A DNA stretch of 64,000 nt from Astropecten irregularis (lineage: Eukaryota > Echinodermata > Asteroidea > Paxillosida > Astropectinidae). Positions within the stretch are counted from its first letter, which is position 1. The number at the start of each line of letters is the position of its first letter. The position numbers and the translations under genes are program-made. Below, piece by piece: positions 23,495 through 34,523 of the stretch. The notes under the pieces were generated by a model. It did no database searches. It was not told the DNA's origin and saw only the letters and a program-made list of their open reading frames with translations. Location: the NCBI GenBank assembly GCA_963971285.1, contig OZ020265.1, positions 3,264,270 to 3,328,269 on the forward strand, in the 5' to 3' direction.

Positions 23495-24110
23495 GAGGAG
23501 ACATTTCAGATAAGCAGGTGGAGCAGGTTGTTTGCTTCTGCCAAGGTGTTGGATTTCTCGTTCTTGGTGGCCAGGTTGTATGGTGGACCAGAGGTTCCTG
23601 GTTGAACAGGGTATAACATCATTATCCACAACTATGCTGTTCAGAAAACTGCACTTCATTATCTTTCTGCCATTGAGGCTTCATCAACAGACATGTCAAC
23701 AGTGAACACCATCATTCACCGCAGTCTTGACATCGCCAGCAGACTTCAGAGTCCAGTTGTCTTTGTATTTGATCAGGCCATATGCAAAGGTTCAGGAAAT
23801 AAGATGAGCAAACAATGACCTGAAGAAGAAGCTTGTGGTTCGACTCGGTGAGTTTCACATCTGCATGTCATTCATGAGCATAATTGGCAAGCTATTTGGT
23901 GATCTTGATTGAGGCATCAGTAGTAGCAGAGGAGTCAATGAGAGGGGTTATCTCTGGCCATCAGTACAATAGAGCTATTCACGCTTTCAAGGTAGTCCAT
24001 GAAGCTTTTGAAGAGTTGCATTTTGGAAGCATTTCTAGATTCATTTCACGTTCATGTAATAGTACGTATGAATTGCCAAGATATGGATGGGATCTCGGGC
24101 GCCGAAAGTG
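23495..24110 (+). pseudogene. Relic of the unnamed amplified transposon protein (copy 2)
   Basis: Repeats the 21585-21830 segment and continues further into the protein: PVVFVFDQAICKGSGNK (about 23754-23810), a LGEFHICMSFMSIIGKLFGD stretch near 23850-23910, then VISGHQYNRAIHAFKVVHEA near 23950-24010. The family is recognised by the pattern FDQ..., RLG-FH..., IGK.F..., YNRA... and is highly repeated in several marine invertebrates. It is broken and has no intact borders. Confidence 0.5.
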
Positions 24111-24274
24111 AAGATGAATCTGGATCCGACTGCGAGTCCAATGAAGATCCAGACGCCCGTCTGGGAAACAATGACTGGTGAGAATTATCATGGAAAAAAT
24201 CATTGTGTTGCCATAATGATAGATTAGCTCACCCGGAGGAACAACAGATACAAACCAACGTTGAGAGCCTTGAA

Positions 24275-24490
24275 CACTAACAGTTGCACTTTCACCATTC
24301 AGAAAGTTGTGTGTCCTTTCACCATTTGCTGCAAACCTATGACTGATGTGTGCTGGCAATGCCAACGAAACAACGGCCTATTCAGGTCAGCAAATCTTCC
24401 AGATGCAGTGAAGTACTGTAAGAGCGCTGCAGAATACAGCAAGCTCATCTGGAGAATGTTGCTTGAGAAAGAACCATCTACAGGGCCCTT
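24275..24490 (+). pseudogene. Relic with CWQCQR motif (copy 2)
   Basis: Near duplicate of 22885-23090, with the better preserved DVCWQCQRNNG motif followed by RSANLPDAVK. It lies right after copy 2 of the amplified protein relic, and copy 1 lies about 750 bp after copy 1 of that relic, so the two probably belonged to one element. Confidence 0.4.
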
Positions 24491-25735
24491 GTAAGGATTT
24501 CAGGCAACAAGAATCCTCCGTGTCATCAGACGGCAAGCTGAGAGACAGTGAGCTGCAATCAGACACTTGCAGCTGCAGCTTTGGACCTACATCATAAAAA
24601 GACAACAGTATGAAGCCACCTGCAAGCGACTGTGAAGACCATGAGCACAGAGATGATGGCAGAGGAAGCGGCGCCACACCCAGAACACGACAAAGCTTCA
24701 TAGAAGCTTCATGCCTTGATGGCAATGACAAGAGGAATCATGATTATGCATGCTATTCACAGCTTGCCAAAAAGCCAAGATTTCTGGCAGAACATCAGTT
24801 TGACTATATAGGATGATCATTGGATAAATAATTTCGCTGAAATCGGATGTTGGCAAGTTAATACCTTCAGACAGCATTTTCGCAGTAATCTCGATCAGCT
24901 TTAAGTACTAAAATCCTCCTCCCAAGCAGTTACAACTTCAGGGTTTTGGCAGCAGATAAAACCGAACAATTTAAAATGTAAAACAGTTTTAGAGCAATCA
25001 GACACAAAATGTCATGACTGATCGAGATAAAATGGTGCTACTGGCGAACTTAAAATGCTGTCTGAACGTACCCAGAGTATGTTTTATTTTAAGTTTTACA
25101 TCCGATGAACCTGGCATTGTTTTTGTAAGAAAGTTCCTGGAGGATGAAGAGACAAGCTTCCAGCTTCTTAAGACCCATGACAGACGCCCTATGGCTGACC
25201 TTCCTGAGCCCCAGACTTCTCCTGGGATAAATGCAAGATAGCAATGGTACCTGTATGACAAAATCAGCAACACCACCAAGAACATTATCTGTCCCTTGCC
25301 AACAGTTCCGAGGCCAGTCATCATCTTCCAGTCTCCTCTCCAACACAGCAACATTAGTCCATTATGGAGACGGACAGAATTGACTGTCTGACAAAAATAA
25401 CCGGGACATTTAAGAACCACCCACATCTTTAAAAAAGTATGTGATGGAATACTGAGGAAATGAGGAAATGGTGGGCAAAAGCAAAAAAACAAGGGAAATC
25501 AAAATCATCATGCAACAAGACCAAAGTATAGCTGAATAGTACAAGCACACAGCTGTTGGGTGTGTGAAGGAGACAGTACATCATTGCTGTCACATGGAAG
25601 AATGGAAGAATGGAGGCAGGAAGCCATTGGGTGCGGTCTGTTGCCATGGCAATGTGAAGATTAGCTGAAGTTCATGCGCATGAACGGTGAAGGACGGCCA
25701 GTTGTGGGGACTACCGACAGAAGAGGAACCGGCCA
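24491..25735. other. Transposon-derived DNA, no recognised protein
   Basis: Short open frames on both strands (for example 25014-25241 + and 24998-25492 -) overlap each other. The + frame at 25014, with NLKCCLNVPRVCFILSF, has protein-like composition, but I could not place it. Probably more of the surrounding dead elements. Confidence 0.3.
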
Positions 25736-25739
25736 AAAA

Positions 25740-26640
25740 ACATCACTGGCAAGGTCCTCCCAATCCCCAGTCCATCTAGTGCAGACGTACTGTACTCCCA
25801 TATCCTGCAGGTAATGCAGGACTGGGAGCTGCTACAGCGGGAGACGAACATGGTGCTTGTCACCATCAACACCACCACCGTCAGTACTTGGTAAGATATG
25901 TCCCAACGCTGCCATCAGAAAGACTGCATTGCAGATGAAGAAACCAGTATGAAACTAGACATTTAAGTAATGTTGTCTTACATTTAAGACTATTCTTGTC
26001 TGGTGGGGTGGTAGCACATAGACCAGACTCGACCAGAGTCTCGGTATTCAACTGGAGAAGGAGTAACGGCAGAAGCGGAATCGGCCCAAAGACGTCGCTG
26101 ACAAGGTCCTCCCAATCCCCAGTCCATAGTGCAGACGTACTCCCACATCCGGCAGGTAGTACAGGACTGTGAGCTGGTACAGCGGGAGACAAACTTGGTG
26201 CTTGTCACTGTAAACACCACCACCGTCAGTACTCGGTAAGATATGTCCCAACACTGCCATCAGAAAGACTGCATTGCAGATGAAGAAACCAGTATGAAAC
26301 TAGACATTTAAGTGATGTTGTCTTACATTTCAGACTATTCGTGTCTGGTGGGGTAGTAGCACACAGACCAGACTCTATCTTAGTCTCGGAATGCATGTAC
26401 AGTGTATTCACCTGGAGAAGGAGTACCGGCAGAAGCGGAATCGGCCCAAAGACGTCGCTGGCAAGGTCCTCCCAATCCCCAGTCAATAGTGCAGACGTAC
26501 TCCCACATCCGGCAGGTAGTGCAGGACTGTGAGCTGCTACAGCGGGAGACAAACTTGGTGCTTGTCACCATTAACACCACCACCGTCAGTACTTGGTAAG
26601 ATATGTCCCAATGCTACCATCAAATAACGCATTGCAGATA
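25740..26640. repeat. Triplicated ~355-bp segment
   Basis: Three tandem copies begin near 25749, 26101 and 26461 with 'caaggtcctcccaatcccca'. Each runs through 'ggcaggta..gcaggactg', 'gacaaacttggtgcttgtca', 'accaccaccgtcagtact' and 'ggtaagatatgtcccaa'. The frame reading PPNPQSIVQTYSHIRQVVQD looks protein-like and ends at a GTAAGA donor, so an exon with its intron may have been multiplied. The protein is not recognised. Confidence 0.65.
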
Positions 26641-26659
26641 AAGAAATAACTATGAAATA

Positions 26660-27085
26660 ATGACTAGAAATTTCTTCATCAGGCTCAAGACAAGACAGAG
26701 GCGGGCTGATCGGGATGTGTTGCTGCAAGGTGTGAGCCTGCAAGAAACCATTCAGGTGTCGAGGCAACCTCTACCTGCAGCAACAACACGCCCATCAGCC
26801 CCTGTTCAACAAAGCCACACCCCACTGATATTCACAGAACCGGAGAACCAGGAGGGCCAGGCTACACGCAGGAGGATAACGATGCCGCGAGTGCCAGCAG
26901 CAGCAGACATGGCAACCACATCAGCTGGCCCCTCAGTGATGGCAACAGCAGAACAAGGATGGCAGGTACCCTACCCACCACATTTTGCAATGTATAACCC
27001 CCCCCATGCCTCCTTAGTACAGCTGACCAGCTGGGTGGCTTCCACAATACCAGGCTCCTCCCCCTCCTCCTCAACAGGAAGCTGA
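26660..27085 (+). CDS. Unrecognised 141-codon open frame in transposon region
   Basis: The frame follows the triplicated segment and is rich in A, P, S, T and Q with no domain I recognise. It could be a low-complexity exon of the same dead element. There is no sign of host-gene structure around it. Confidence 0.2.
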   Translation: MTRNFFIRLKTRQRRADRDVLLQGVSLQETIQVSRQPLPAATTRPSAPVQQSHTPLIFTEPENQEGQATRRRITMPRVPAAADMATTSAGPSVMATAEQGWQVPYPPHFAMYNPPHASLVQLTSWVASTIPGSSPSSSTGS

Positions 27086-27306
27086 AGATGAAGCACCACA
27101 GCTGGCTCCTGCTGCTCCACCGTAAAGGCAGAGTGTTTGGAAGCAGCATGCTGCTACAGATGAAGACAAAAAGTGGGAGAGGGGAGAGTAACCCCAAAAA
27201 AGTAACAAAAAGAAGGAGAGGCCTTAAACCTGTCAACAGTGCCATCAACCCAAGTCCAAGGTAACACTACAGGCCTTCCAAGCATTAATAGAATATCGTA
27301 TACTTA

Positions 27307-27590
27307 CTGAAAGTCATATCCCAAAAAGCCCAAGGAAAATAACGAGAAGTGATGTTCTGTGCAAGGCACCATAAGACACAAGACACGTGAGCTGCTTTGT
27401 AGCAAACCTAGATGCAGTGTATGCCAAATCCACAGAAGTGAACTTATAAAAACTGCACAGCCGTCAAACATCAAAGTCGACATTGGTTTCAGTGTCATCA
27501 TCAGTGCTGAATAAGACAAGGACCTGTGAGTGTGAGCAGCTGAAACAGAAGATGTCCCTACTGCAGTCTGAGAGATGTGCCTTACAGACC
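27307..27590. repeat. Second copy of segment 21868-22150
   Basis: Near-identical wording ('gtgatgttctgtg', 'ccataagacacaagacacgt', 'gagctgctttgtagcaaacc', 'cattggtttcagtgtcatca') shows duplication of a piece of the amplified element about 5.4 kb away. Confidence 0.75.
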
Positions 27591-27628
27591 AAGGTTGAAT
27601 TTTTTTTAAATTTTTTCTAAGTGGCAAC

Positions 27629-27926
27629 ATGGAAGTACGTTGTATAATTTGCAACAGAGAATTCGGTAATCAACCTGGCAAAACTAAAACAACGTGTTCT
27701 TTGAAGCGCAATTTCCATTCTAAAATTGACGGAGCCCTAACGCTTGGTCAGCTTATCAACGAGGTTCTTGATATTGAATTAGATCAGCAACTTTGGGAAG
27801 AAGAGCTTAACGAAAAGAGTATTTCGGGATGTCTACAGTGCCCAGCGTTGCTGTTAAATGTGAAGATCAAAAGAAAACAGCTACTGACGGCGGAGGAACA
27901 AGTCTTGAGCGTGAAAAGTGAAGATG
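27629..27926 (+). CDS. Putative zinc-binding first exon of a transposon-type protein
   Basis: The frame starts MEVRCIICNREFGN and has a second CxxC pair (SGCLQCPALL) about 55 residues later, followed by lysine-rich sequence. The C-x2-C...C-x2-C layout with a helical middle recalls ZAD-type or related N-terminal fingers. It ends at a good donor (gaagatg|gtaagt, exon end 27926). No downstream exon was found with confidence. It may belong to one of the nearby elements. Confidence 0.35.
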
Positions 27927-28134
27927 GTAAGTAAATTTATTCCTTAAAAATGTAATAAGTATAAGTAAAGTCAAACTTCTTCTTCGAGTGACCCATGTAC
28001 CTGTGCGATTGGCGGACAGCTTGCGGCCACAGTCCCTGAAGAGGGCAAGAGTTGCCAGCATTGCCACTGCCATTGATGCTGTTCCCAGCACCTGAGCATT
28101 CGTTGGAACTTCTTAGGCGGACACTTCGCCTTCG

Positions 28135-28353
28135 ATGGCAACGGCCATAACGACAGCGACGTCGAGCTCCGCTGGACCCCAAAGTGCAGCAGGTGGTGAG
28201 TCAGACCTAGCTAGTTTAACCACAGTAACTGACACTTTTCAATTGGGTGGGGATGTTAATTTTGTGGCAGCCATGGGTCAGCATGTAGGCTTAGGATTAA
28301 AAGTCAGCTGCAACAAGGCATCACTCACGATACCAAGTCAAGTTTCAAGGTAA
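28135..28353 (+). other. Unrecognised 72-codon open frame
   Basis: A Ser/Thr/Ala-rich beginning followed by LGGDVNFVAAMGQHVGLGLK, ending near 'caaggtaagg', which could be a splice donor. Not recognised; possibly another exon remnant of the element that starts at 27629. Confidence 0.2.
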
Positions 28354-28671
28354 GGGCATTAGGGTTTGCAATTCCTTCTGCCATCAAGCAGAAAGATTTG
28401 GGATGGGGAGTTTATTGCTTCCTTGCTGAGTGATAATTCAATTCAGTTGCTTAGAAAACCACACAAGTGTATTTCACAGCGATCACTACACCTGTACATG
28501 CACGCTATGCTTAGTACAGGAAATGTATGCGTGCGCATCTTAAAACATTGTTTTGGCAACTGTTGGTCGTGATCGTCTGCTACGCTGAAAGTCGTCTGCT
28601 ACCACATCAATGTGACCAAAACATTTTTTTGGTGGTGCGAATCTTAGAAGACGCATAAGGAAAGTGCAGCA

Positions 28672-28914
28672 ATGCCTAAGACAGGCAAAACCGACGCCTA
28701 CTGGTTGCATGTAATACAAGAGTTTGCAAACGAACGGTACCAATTCAAGATAGGCACAACACCGGGCAGCAAGAGGTGGAAAGAAACTTGGCAGAAAATC
28801 AAGAAATGTCCAAAGCATGGCGTGACTCAGGAAACTGACCTTCTTGGGAGGAGAATTACCTGCAACTGCACATACCATGAGGTATTTCTTATGATACAAC
28901 ACAGTTTAAAGTGA
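28672..28914 (+). other. Unrecognised 80-codon open frame
   Basis: Codes for a basic, balanced sequence (WLHVIQEFANERYQFKIGTT, then WKETWQKIKKCPKH and CNCTYHEV) that looks protein-like with three cysteines near the end. No family recognised. It is surrounded by transposon relics, so probably part of one. Confidence 0.25.
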
Positions 28915-30019
28915 ACATTTGTAATTCAGAAAATCATCACATTTTTATAAATATCTTTATATATCTGCTGATGCAATCAACTCACTATGAAAATATTATT
29001 CAACCAACATGATTCATCTTTTTAAGAACTTTCATGTTTTCATTTAATATATCCACATATACACCCATTGGTCAGGCATCACTGCTACACATGACAATAA
29101 AGCTTGCGTTCCTCCTAGCAGTCCGACATCATGCCGAGGTAGTGAGCTTCTAACGTTAACTATTGCAGAGGGACATATTTGCTTGGAACCCAGTGGGGTG
29201 CGATTTGTCCCAGCAGTTGGGTTTCATGACTAAGAACCAGTCCTCATTTGACCCGCCATACATCTTCGTGCCCAGATCGGATCCCAATCTGGGGTCCCTT
29301 CGGACAAACTCTTGTGCCCACTCAGGGCCCTCAAATGGTACCCATCACGGACAAAACAACTCAGAGGGACTACACGACAACTGTTCGTAATAACAACTCG
29401 CCCACATAGCCCAGTTTAGACACTTCTAATTTGTATATTCCTACTCACTACTACACTAGTGTGGAATTTTTGGAACAGAGTTTTGTATAACTTGGTCAAC
29501 ACTTCAAAGTTGGAGCATTTTTAATATTGATTAAATTACATTATAACATCAATTGAAATTAACAAAACAACAATTCATCTTATTTCTTTCATGTGAACTG
29601 TATCTCCAATCCCAGGTACATTGCCTACTGGTCCAAGAACTACAAGGAGTATGTGGCCATCAAGGACAAGGTGGCAAAGTACTAGATGCATACATGCCAG
29701 CCTTGATGTTGAGAATACTACGACTAAGATGGGAAGAGACTAGATGTCTGGATTTGCCATATCAGAGACGAGATGATGACCCCAGGAGGATTGCTCCAAG
29801 ACTGCCCACAAAGGCCCCACACAAAATCCCAGAGTTGTAGGAGCGTCGTCATATGACAAGGTTTTAAAGGACGGCATTTTAAGGCAAATGCTGTCTCATT
29901 TGGAAATGCGGCAATAGAACATGGACCTTGATACTAATCATATATCCACAAGATATGTGTACATGTACCTGTATTCTCAGCCACGTCCATCCTCAACCCA
30001 GAGCCAGCCTCCCTCTACC

Positions 30020-30660
30020 GACTCCTCTACCAACAAGGAATTAAAGTAATCCATCTGCCACCACATGGCACCATGTGAATACCACGCTCAGATTAAGTGC
30101 TCCATTTGTGGAAGACAGGTTAGAGGAAAGATCGGCCTGGCAACGTACATCGAGATGAGCAGGCATCAGAGAGGTGGACAGGGTGATTCATCACCTCTTA
30201 ACTGACCATCCTTGACTCCCCAACACCCTCGACTTCCCACCAGCCAGCCTTTAGCTCCCCACCAGCCAACGTCACTTCTCCAGCAAGGTCAGTTTCTTGC
30301 CAAACCACTTCAGATGCAACATCTAGCAAGGGGACCAAGAATGGATTTCAAGGTGTCTATAGAATAGAAGAGGTCAGCTTAAACACTCCTTCCATCAAAG
30401 CCAAAATTCAGCGCCCCTGATCCAGCACACTACTTTCACCAGCGGCTGTTTATTTGGCCACCAATGCGGATGTGGTGCATCTACCTGAAGTGCAGCAGAT
30501 TTGAAGTCTAGATGCACCAGGGTGGCATCTACCCGAGGTGATAGACCTGGACAGCAGGTATTACCTGGTGGGGGCAGATTATGTCAAGTGCAGTAAATGC
30601 AAAATCCCGGTCTGTCCGTGGAGCTCTGATATTATGAGCCAACTTGCCCCTTGTTAACGG
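30020..30660 (+). pseudogene. Relic of DUF6729-type repetitive protein (N-terminal part)
   Basis: Two translated landmarks: a zinc-knuckle-like CSICGRQVRGKIGLATY near 30096-30150, and RYYLVGADYVKCSKCKIPVC followed by WSSDIMSQLAP at 30535-30655. The second is typical of a large metazoan repetitive family whose domain is, I believe, called DUF6729. C-terminal pieces of the same family lie at 32140-32525, on the far side of the ORF/poly(A) segment. Broken. Confidence 0.5.
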
Positions 30661-30904
30661 AACACACCAGAGCTTCCCAGGGTCTTCATCAAAGGAAAAT
30701 GCCGCCGGAAACCGCAATAAACACAGTATACTACACAATATAAGAGCAATGCACAGCACCATTTGCAGTACACCTTTCACTCTGTTCGCACGCTAACTTC
30801 GCAGCCATGTTTCGCTATGTTTCTCACAGTCAACGTGCAGAATGGAAAGTAGACTATGGCGACATAGACGACGTTGATGCGACTACTTCGGAATCAAGTC
30901 CGAA

Positions 30905-31465
30905 ATGGAAGTAAGAGTAGCCGCCATCACCCTGCCAAGCTGCCTCAACGACATACTAGAAGAAGATGCCTTCCAGCTGCGGCGACATTTGGGCCACGCC
31001 GCCCTTGCCCACACATGCATGACGGTGCCTGGCTACTTGCTGGCTGCGAATCAGAAATTCGATCTTGCCATACAACTCCTGGGGCAAACCGGTGTTACCT
31101 TTTACCATGGGCCAAGGAGGAGCCTTTCCAAAGAAGAGAAGTGCATCATGGGTGACTTGCGATCTCTTGTGGGATACGCCAGCATGAATTGCTACACCAC
31201 AAATCCCATAGATGCTCGGGCATGGTGGCGCACAGGCAGAAGAGTAGGCAACCCAGCAGTCCAGGCATTAGTTGCCGGAGCAGACTTGGAAGGAGAAGAT
31301 GCGGCAATACAAGAGGCAATCAAACCTGAAGAAGAAGCCGGACGACGCCGCATCAGGTGGGCCCGCATTATCCTGCTCTTCCGCCGGATCTGTCTAGAGA
31401 GCGAGAAGACGGATACACAGATCAAGAACAGATTTCAGCACTTGCGCCGAAAGGGCATGATCTAG
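30905..31465 (+). CDS. Unrecognised 186-codon intronless ORF followed by poly(A)
   Basis: The longest open frame in the transposon region starts MEVRVAAITLPSCLNDILEE. It has a basic RRRIRWARIILLFRRIC stretch and ends with KTDTQIKNRFQHLRRKGM, which loosely resembles the last helix of a Myb/SANT domain. Downstream at 31594 is AATAAA, and at 31620-31632 an A run, as at the 3' end of a reverse-transcribed mRNA. It lies between the N- and C-terminal relics of the DUF6729-type protein. It may be a retrocopied gene, part of a transposon, or the last exon of an unknown gene. No function is proposed. Confidence 0.4.
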   Translation: MEVRVAAITLPSCLNDILEEDAFQLRRHLGHAALAHTCMTVPGYLLAANQKFDLAIQLLGQTGVTFYHGPRRSLSKEEKCIMGDLRSLVGYASMNCYTTNPIDARAWWRTGRRVGNPAVQALVAGADLEGEDAAIQEAIKPEEEAGRRRIRWARIILLFRRICLESEKTDTQIKNRFQHLRRKGMI

Positions 31466-31632
31466 ACAGAGCTTAAATGCACCGCACCATCCAACTTAAA
31501 ATTTCAAACTTTTCTTACCAGTTTTCACTTGTTATGTTTGTATAAGCTTATATATATATTTATATATCTATTGTGTTTCAAAGTAAAGTTATAATAAAGG
31601 TTAAAACGCCAGGAAGCTGAAAAAAAAAAAAA

Positions 31633-32130
31633 GTGTCCGGAAACTGGGCAACCCAGAATTTCACAGTTATGCTAAAGAGGGGGCGGAGCTCTGACTATGT
31701 GGGAGAAGGGGAAGCGGTTGCTAACATATGCAAAGATGGTTGGAATCGGTCAAAGGGTTCTTGAGTTATGGCTGTTTTCCTTTTTCCCATAGGGTTGTGC
31801 ACAAACTTTGTACTAGCCTGAGTCCTAATACACACACCATATGGGGCTACCATATACCCAGGGTCAACCAAAGGTCACACGGGGTAAGGGGTCATACGGT
31901 CTGATAGAGCTCCTCGAGCCCAACAACTTTCCCTCGTCCAACCTCGTACCTCATACAACACCAAAGTTATAAGGCGCCAAAGTAGTCACATGACCAAAAA
32001 ACAATAAAAAACATAAAAACAAATTTTGGCTCAAAAGAAAGCCCCTGGTCTTTATACCAACAAGTAATTGGCTTATCAGTCTTTTACTTCATGTTGATAG
32101 GTAAAATGTATCATTTTATGCATCGCTTCA
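31633..32130. other. Dispersed repeat DNA, no gene
   Basis: Includes phrases such as 'atgcaaagatggttggaatc' and 'gggttcttgagttatggctg' that read like generic repeat DNA. No open frame of note and no inverted ends found. Confidence 0.3.
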
Positions 32131-32139
32131 CTCAGGGAC

Positions 32140-32525
32140 TAACAACAGAGCAACATGCACTCTATGCGCCAAGAGAGGAGAACTGAGACATGGACCAATA
32201 GAGCGTCAGGTCAACGCCAGCATCACCACAGCAGAACTGGCCAAGCACTGCCGTTGCAGGACCCGTGGTGTGGAGGGCACAAGGCGGATGATCCAAGGGC
32301 TCCTGAATGCCATGTGGGACTTGACGGATTCTACTGGGCTGCCATTCATCAATAAGGCCAGCATGACCCATGTCTGGGAGATGCAGTAGAAGCACCTCAG
32401 ATGCATCTAGGATGTCCCTGGAGTTGACCTCTACACGTACACCAAGACCGGCCATCTTGAAAAAGATGGTAAGGTCTTGGATGTATTGAGATGCGCACAG
32501 GGATCTTGAGACCTTCAATTCCTTT
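32140..32525 (+). pseudogene. Relic of DUF6729-type repetitive protein (C-terminal part)
   Basis: Translated landmarks: KHCRCRTRGVEGTRRMIQGL, GLPFINKASMTHVWEMQ and, after an in-frame TAG, VDLYTYTKTGHL with VLRCAQGS. In related proteins this order (RRTRG...HxWxxQ..H..C..DP.GV.LYT..G...YRCARGS) forms the end of the repetitive family seen at 30020-30660. The intact upstream part is missing. Confidence 0.5.
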
Positions 32526-33030
32526 CAGCCTACATGAGTATTGAGTAATGCTGTACATTCTCAGATGTACAGTATATGCTAGAAGGTTGTTCCCATTGGA
32601 ACAGGAGTGCAGCCGTGGAGATGGAGGGCACCCTCAGCAAGCAGTTGCTCAGACACAGCAACCTCCCTGAATTTCTTCCACAGGAAACCAACAGATAATA
32701 TTGAAAATGGTAAATATGGCTGCTTAAAATGCAAGAAATCCAAAGTGTGCAGATTAATGTTTCAAAAAAACATTCAGCATGTTCAGGTGAGCGAATCGCA
32801 ATGGAGTATCTCCTAGCCAAGTCTGGTCAGGGAGATTTGAAGGTTGCACGGGATGATGAGCATGGGGCAACACTCCCAGTGCCTCATGACAACAGAAATA
32901 ATGAAAAGCCACTTAAAAACCCATATTTACACACCTTTATAGCAGAAAGAAAGAAAATCTGTTTGAAGCAATTACAACCGGCACTGCATACATTTCCTCT
33001 AGGCCTAGTAATTAGTAATCAAGTCCATCA

Positions 33031-33440
33031 TGTCACGAGACCGGTTCTTTGCCATCTTGCAAATGCTCCACTGCACAGACAACGACCTACTTGCACAAGC
33101 TGCAGACCCTGACCATGACCGCCCAGGGAAAATCATGGAACTCATGAACATGATCGTACAACGATGGCAATAGGGATACTATCCCGATAGAGAGATTTCC
33201 ATTGATGAAACGATTATTCGATTCAAGGGATGCACGGGAATGAAGGTGTATAAACCGAACAAGCCTCATACATGGGGAATCAATTGCTGGAATGTGGCAG
33301 AATCCAGGACAGGATATGTTTGGAACACTGAACTTTACCAAGGTAAAAGAAACAATGAAACCGAGGTTGGCATGTACAAGATTTTGGTTGTCCATATGTG
33401 TCAGCCATTGTTCGACAGAGGCCACCATGTATGGACAATC
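33031..33440 (+). pseudogene. piggyBac-like transposase fragment
   Basis: One frame reads SRDRFFAILQMLHCTDNDLL, then MELMNMIVQRW, an in-frame TAG at 33168-33170, then ISIDETIIRFKGCTGMKVY, KPNKPHTWGINCW, GYVWNTELYQGK and CQPLFDRGHHVW. This is the DDE_Tnp_1_7 (piggyBac/PGBD) core: the first catalytic D lies in SIDET, and the second would follow GHHVW at DNFY but the frame is lost there. No TTAA-flanked ends were found. A dead fragment of a DNA transposon. Confidence 0.8.
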
Positions 33441-33444
33441 TAAG

Positions 33445-34125
33445 TATGATGTCAATGTTATCAAGCGGCACCTGTATGCAAAACACCAAGCTCACGATCC
33501 ATTAGAGTGTATAGTGAAGATGTCAGGCACGTACATGGCACTCAAAAGTAGACACTTGAAATATCTAGACATCTCAAACTATCTTGCTCCATGATATAGC
33601 TATGCTAAATTTCTCAAGGCGTAAGATATCAAACAAGAAAAGGGATTCTTCCCCTACGAATGGTTTAACAGTCTCGACAAATTAAACGACCTGATTGCTC
33701 CAGGTGTGATCCTGAAACCAGCCTGTGTGTATCTCTTTTATTGAGTCGATCACATCACTCTGGTTGCCCAGACCTACATGTACCTCGGTCACGACAGAGG
33801 AATTTGCAGAGAGGGAGGGATTACAGTACTCAAAACGACACAAAGAATCCTGATTGGAAATACGTTTGGATCTAAAATCTTGCTTGCCACCAAGCTACTC
33901 AGATGATACATGTATTTAACCCTTGGATTGGTCGTGGATCATATTCATTAAGAAATACAATACAGACAAAAATGACTGTTTTTGTGGTTTTGAAGATGTG
34001 GTTAGCGAGGCAAGAAGGGCAAGGGACAAAGATCCTTCAAACTCTATTCTGGCAGATACAATGAAATTGTTGGGAAAAGAGAGAACCTTACAATGTGACA
34101 ATGAAGTAGGCCAGTAGGGGTACTC
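33445..34125 (+). mobile_element. Polinton/Maverick-type protein-primed DNA polymerase fossil
   Basis: Two short stretches (about 33440-33720 and 33925-34120) resemble parts of the protein-primed family B DNA polymerase of Polintons and relatives: the region with a dISNYLAP/EKGFFPYEW type pattern and the region with an ADTMKLLG pattern. It is a small, broken piece without capsid, integrase or terminal repeats nearby. It abuts the piggyBac-like fragment, so the junction arose by insertion or recombination. It appears old. Confidence 0.5.
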
Positions 34126-34523
34126 AGATTGAAAAGAAAGGAGTTTGTGCTTTTTCTTTTTGTGAGAGTATATGTACATCTCAAGAACAAGTGTTGAAGA
34201 CCCAAAAGCCCAATCTTGAGTCATCCAGATCCTGATAAACTTCTATTGTAGAGTATATATGCCTGCCATGTAGCCATGCTAGACAGTGCAGGCACAGACA
34301 TTCTAGGATTTACATGAAGGAATTTCACATATGTGTTAATTATTTCATGTTAGTATTGTTCTGTGGTCTTTGCTAATCACGTGTCATCTCCTTACATACA
34401 TGTACATGTATGCAAATGTTACCCGTCTTAAAACTTTGGAGAGAAAACAAATTAACGTTCTGTAACAGGCAATCTTGGAATGGTCTGTTAGACTGCACAT
34501 ATTGTACAATGCACAGAGTTAGT
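34126..34523. other. Intergenic DNA, no gene
   Basis: AT-rich with 'tacatgtacatgta' simple-sequence patches. No structured repeat or coding exon seen. Confidence 0.4.
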
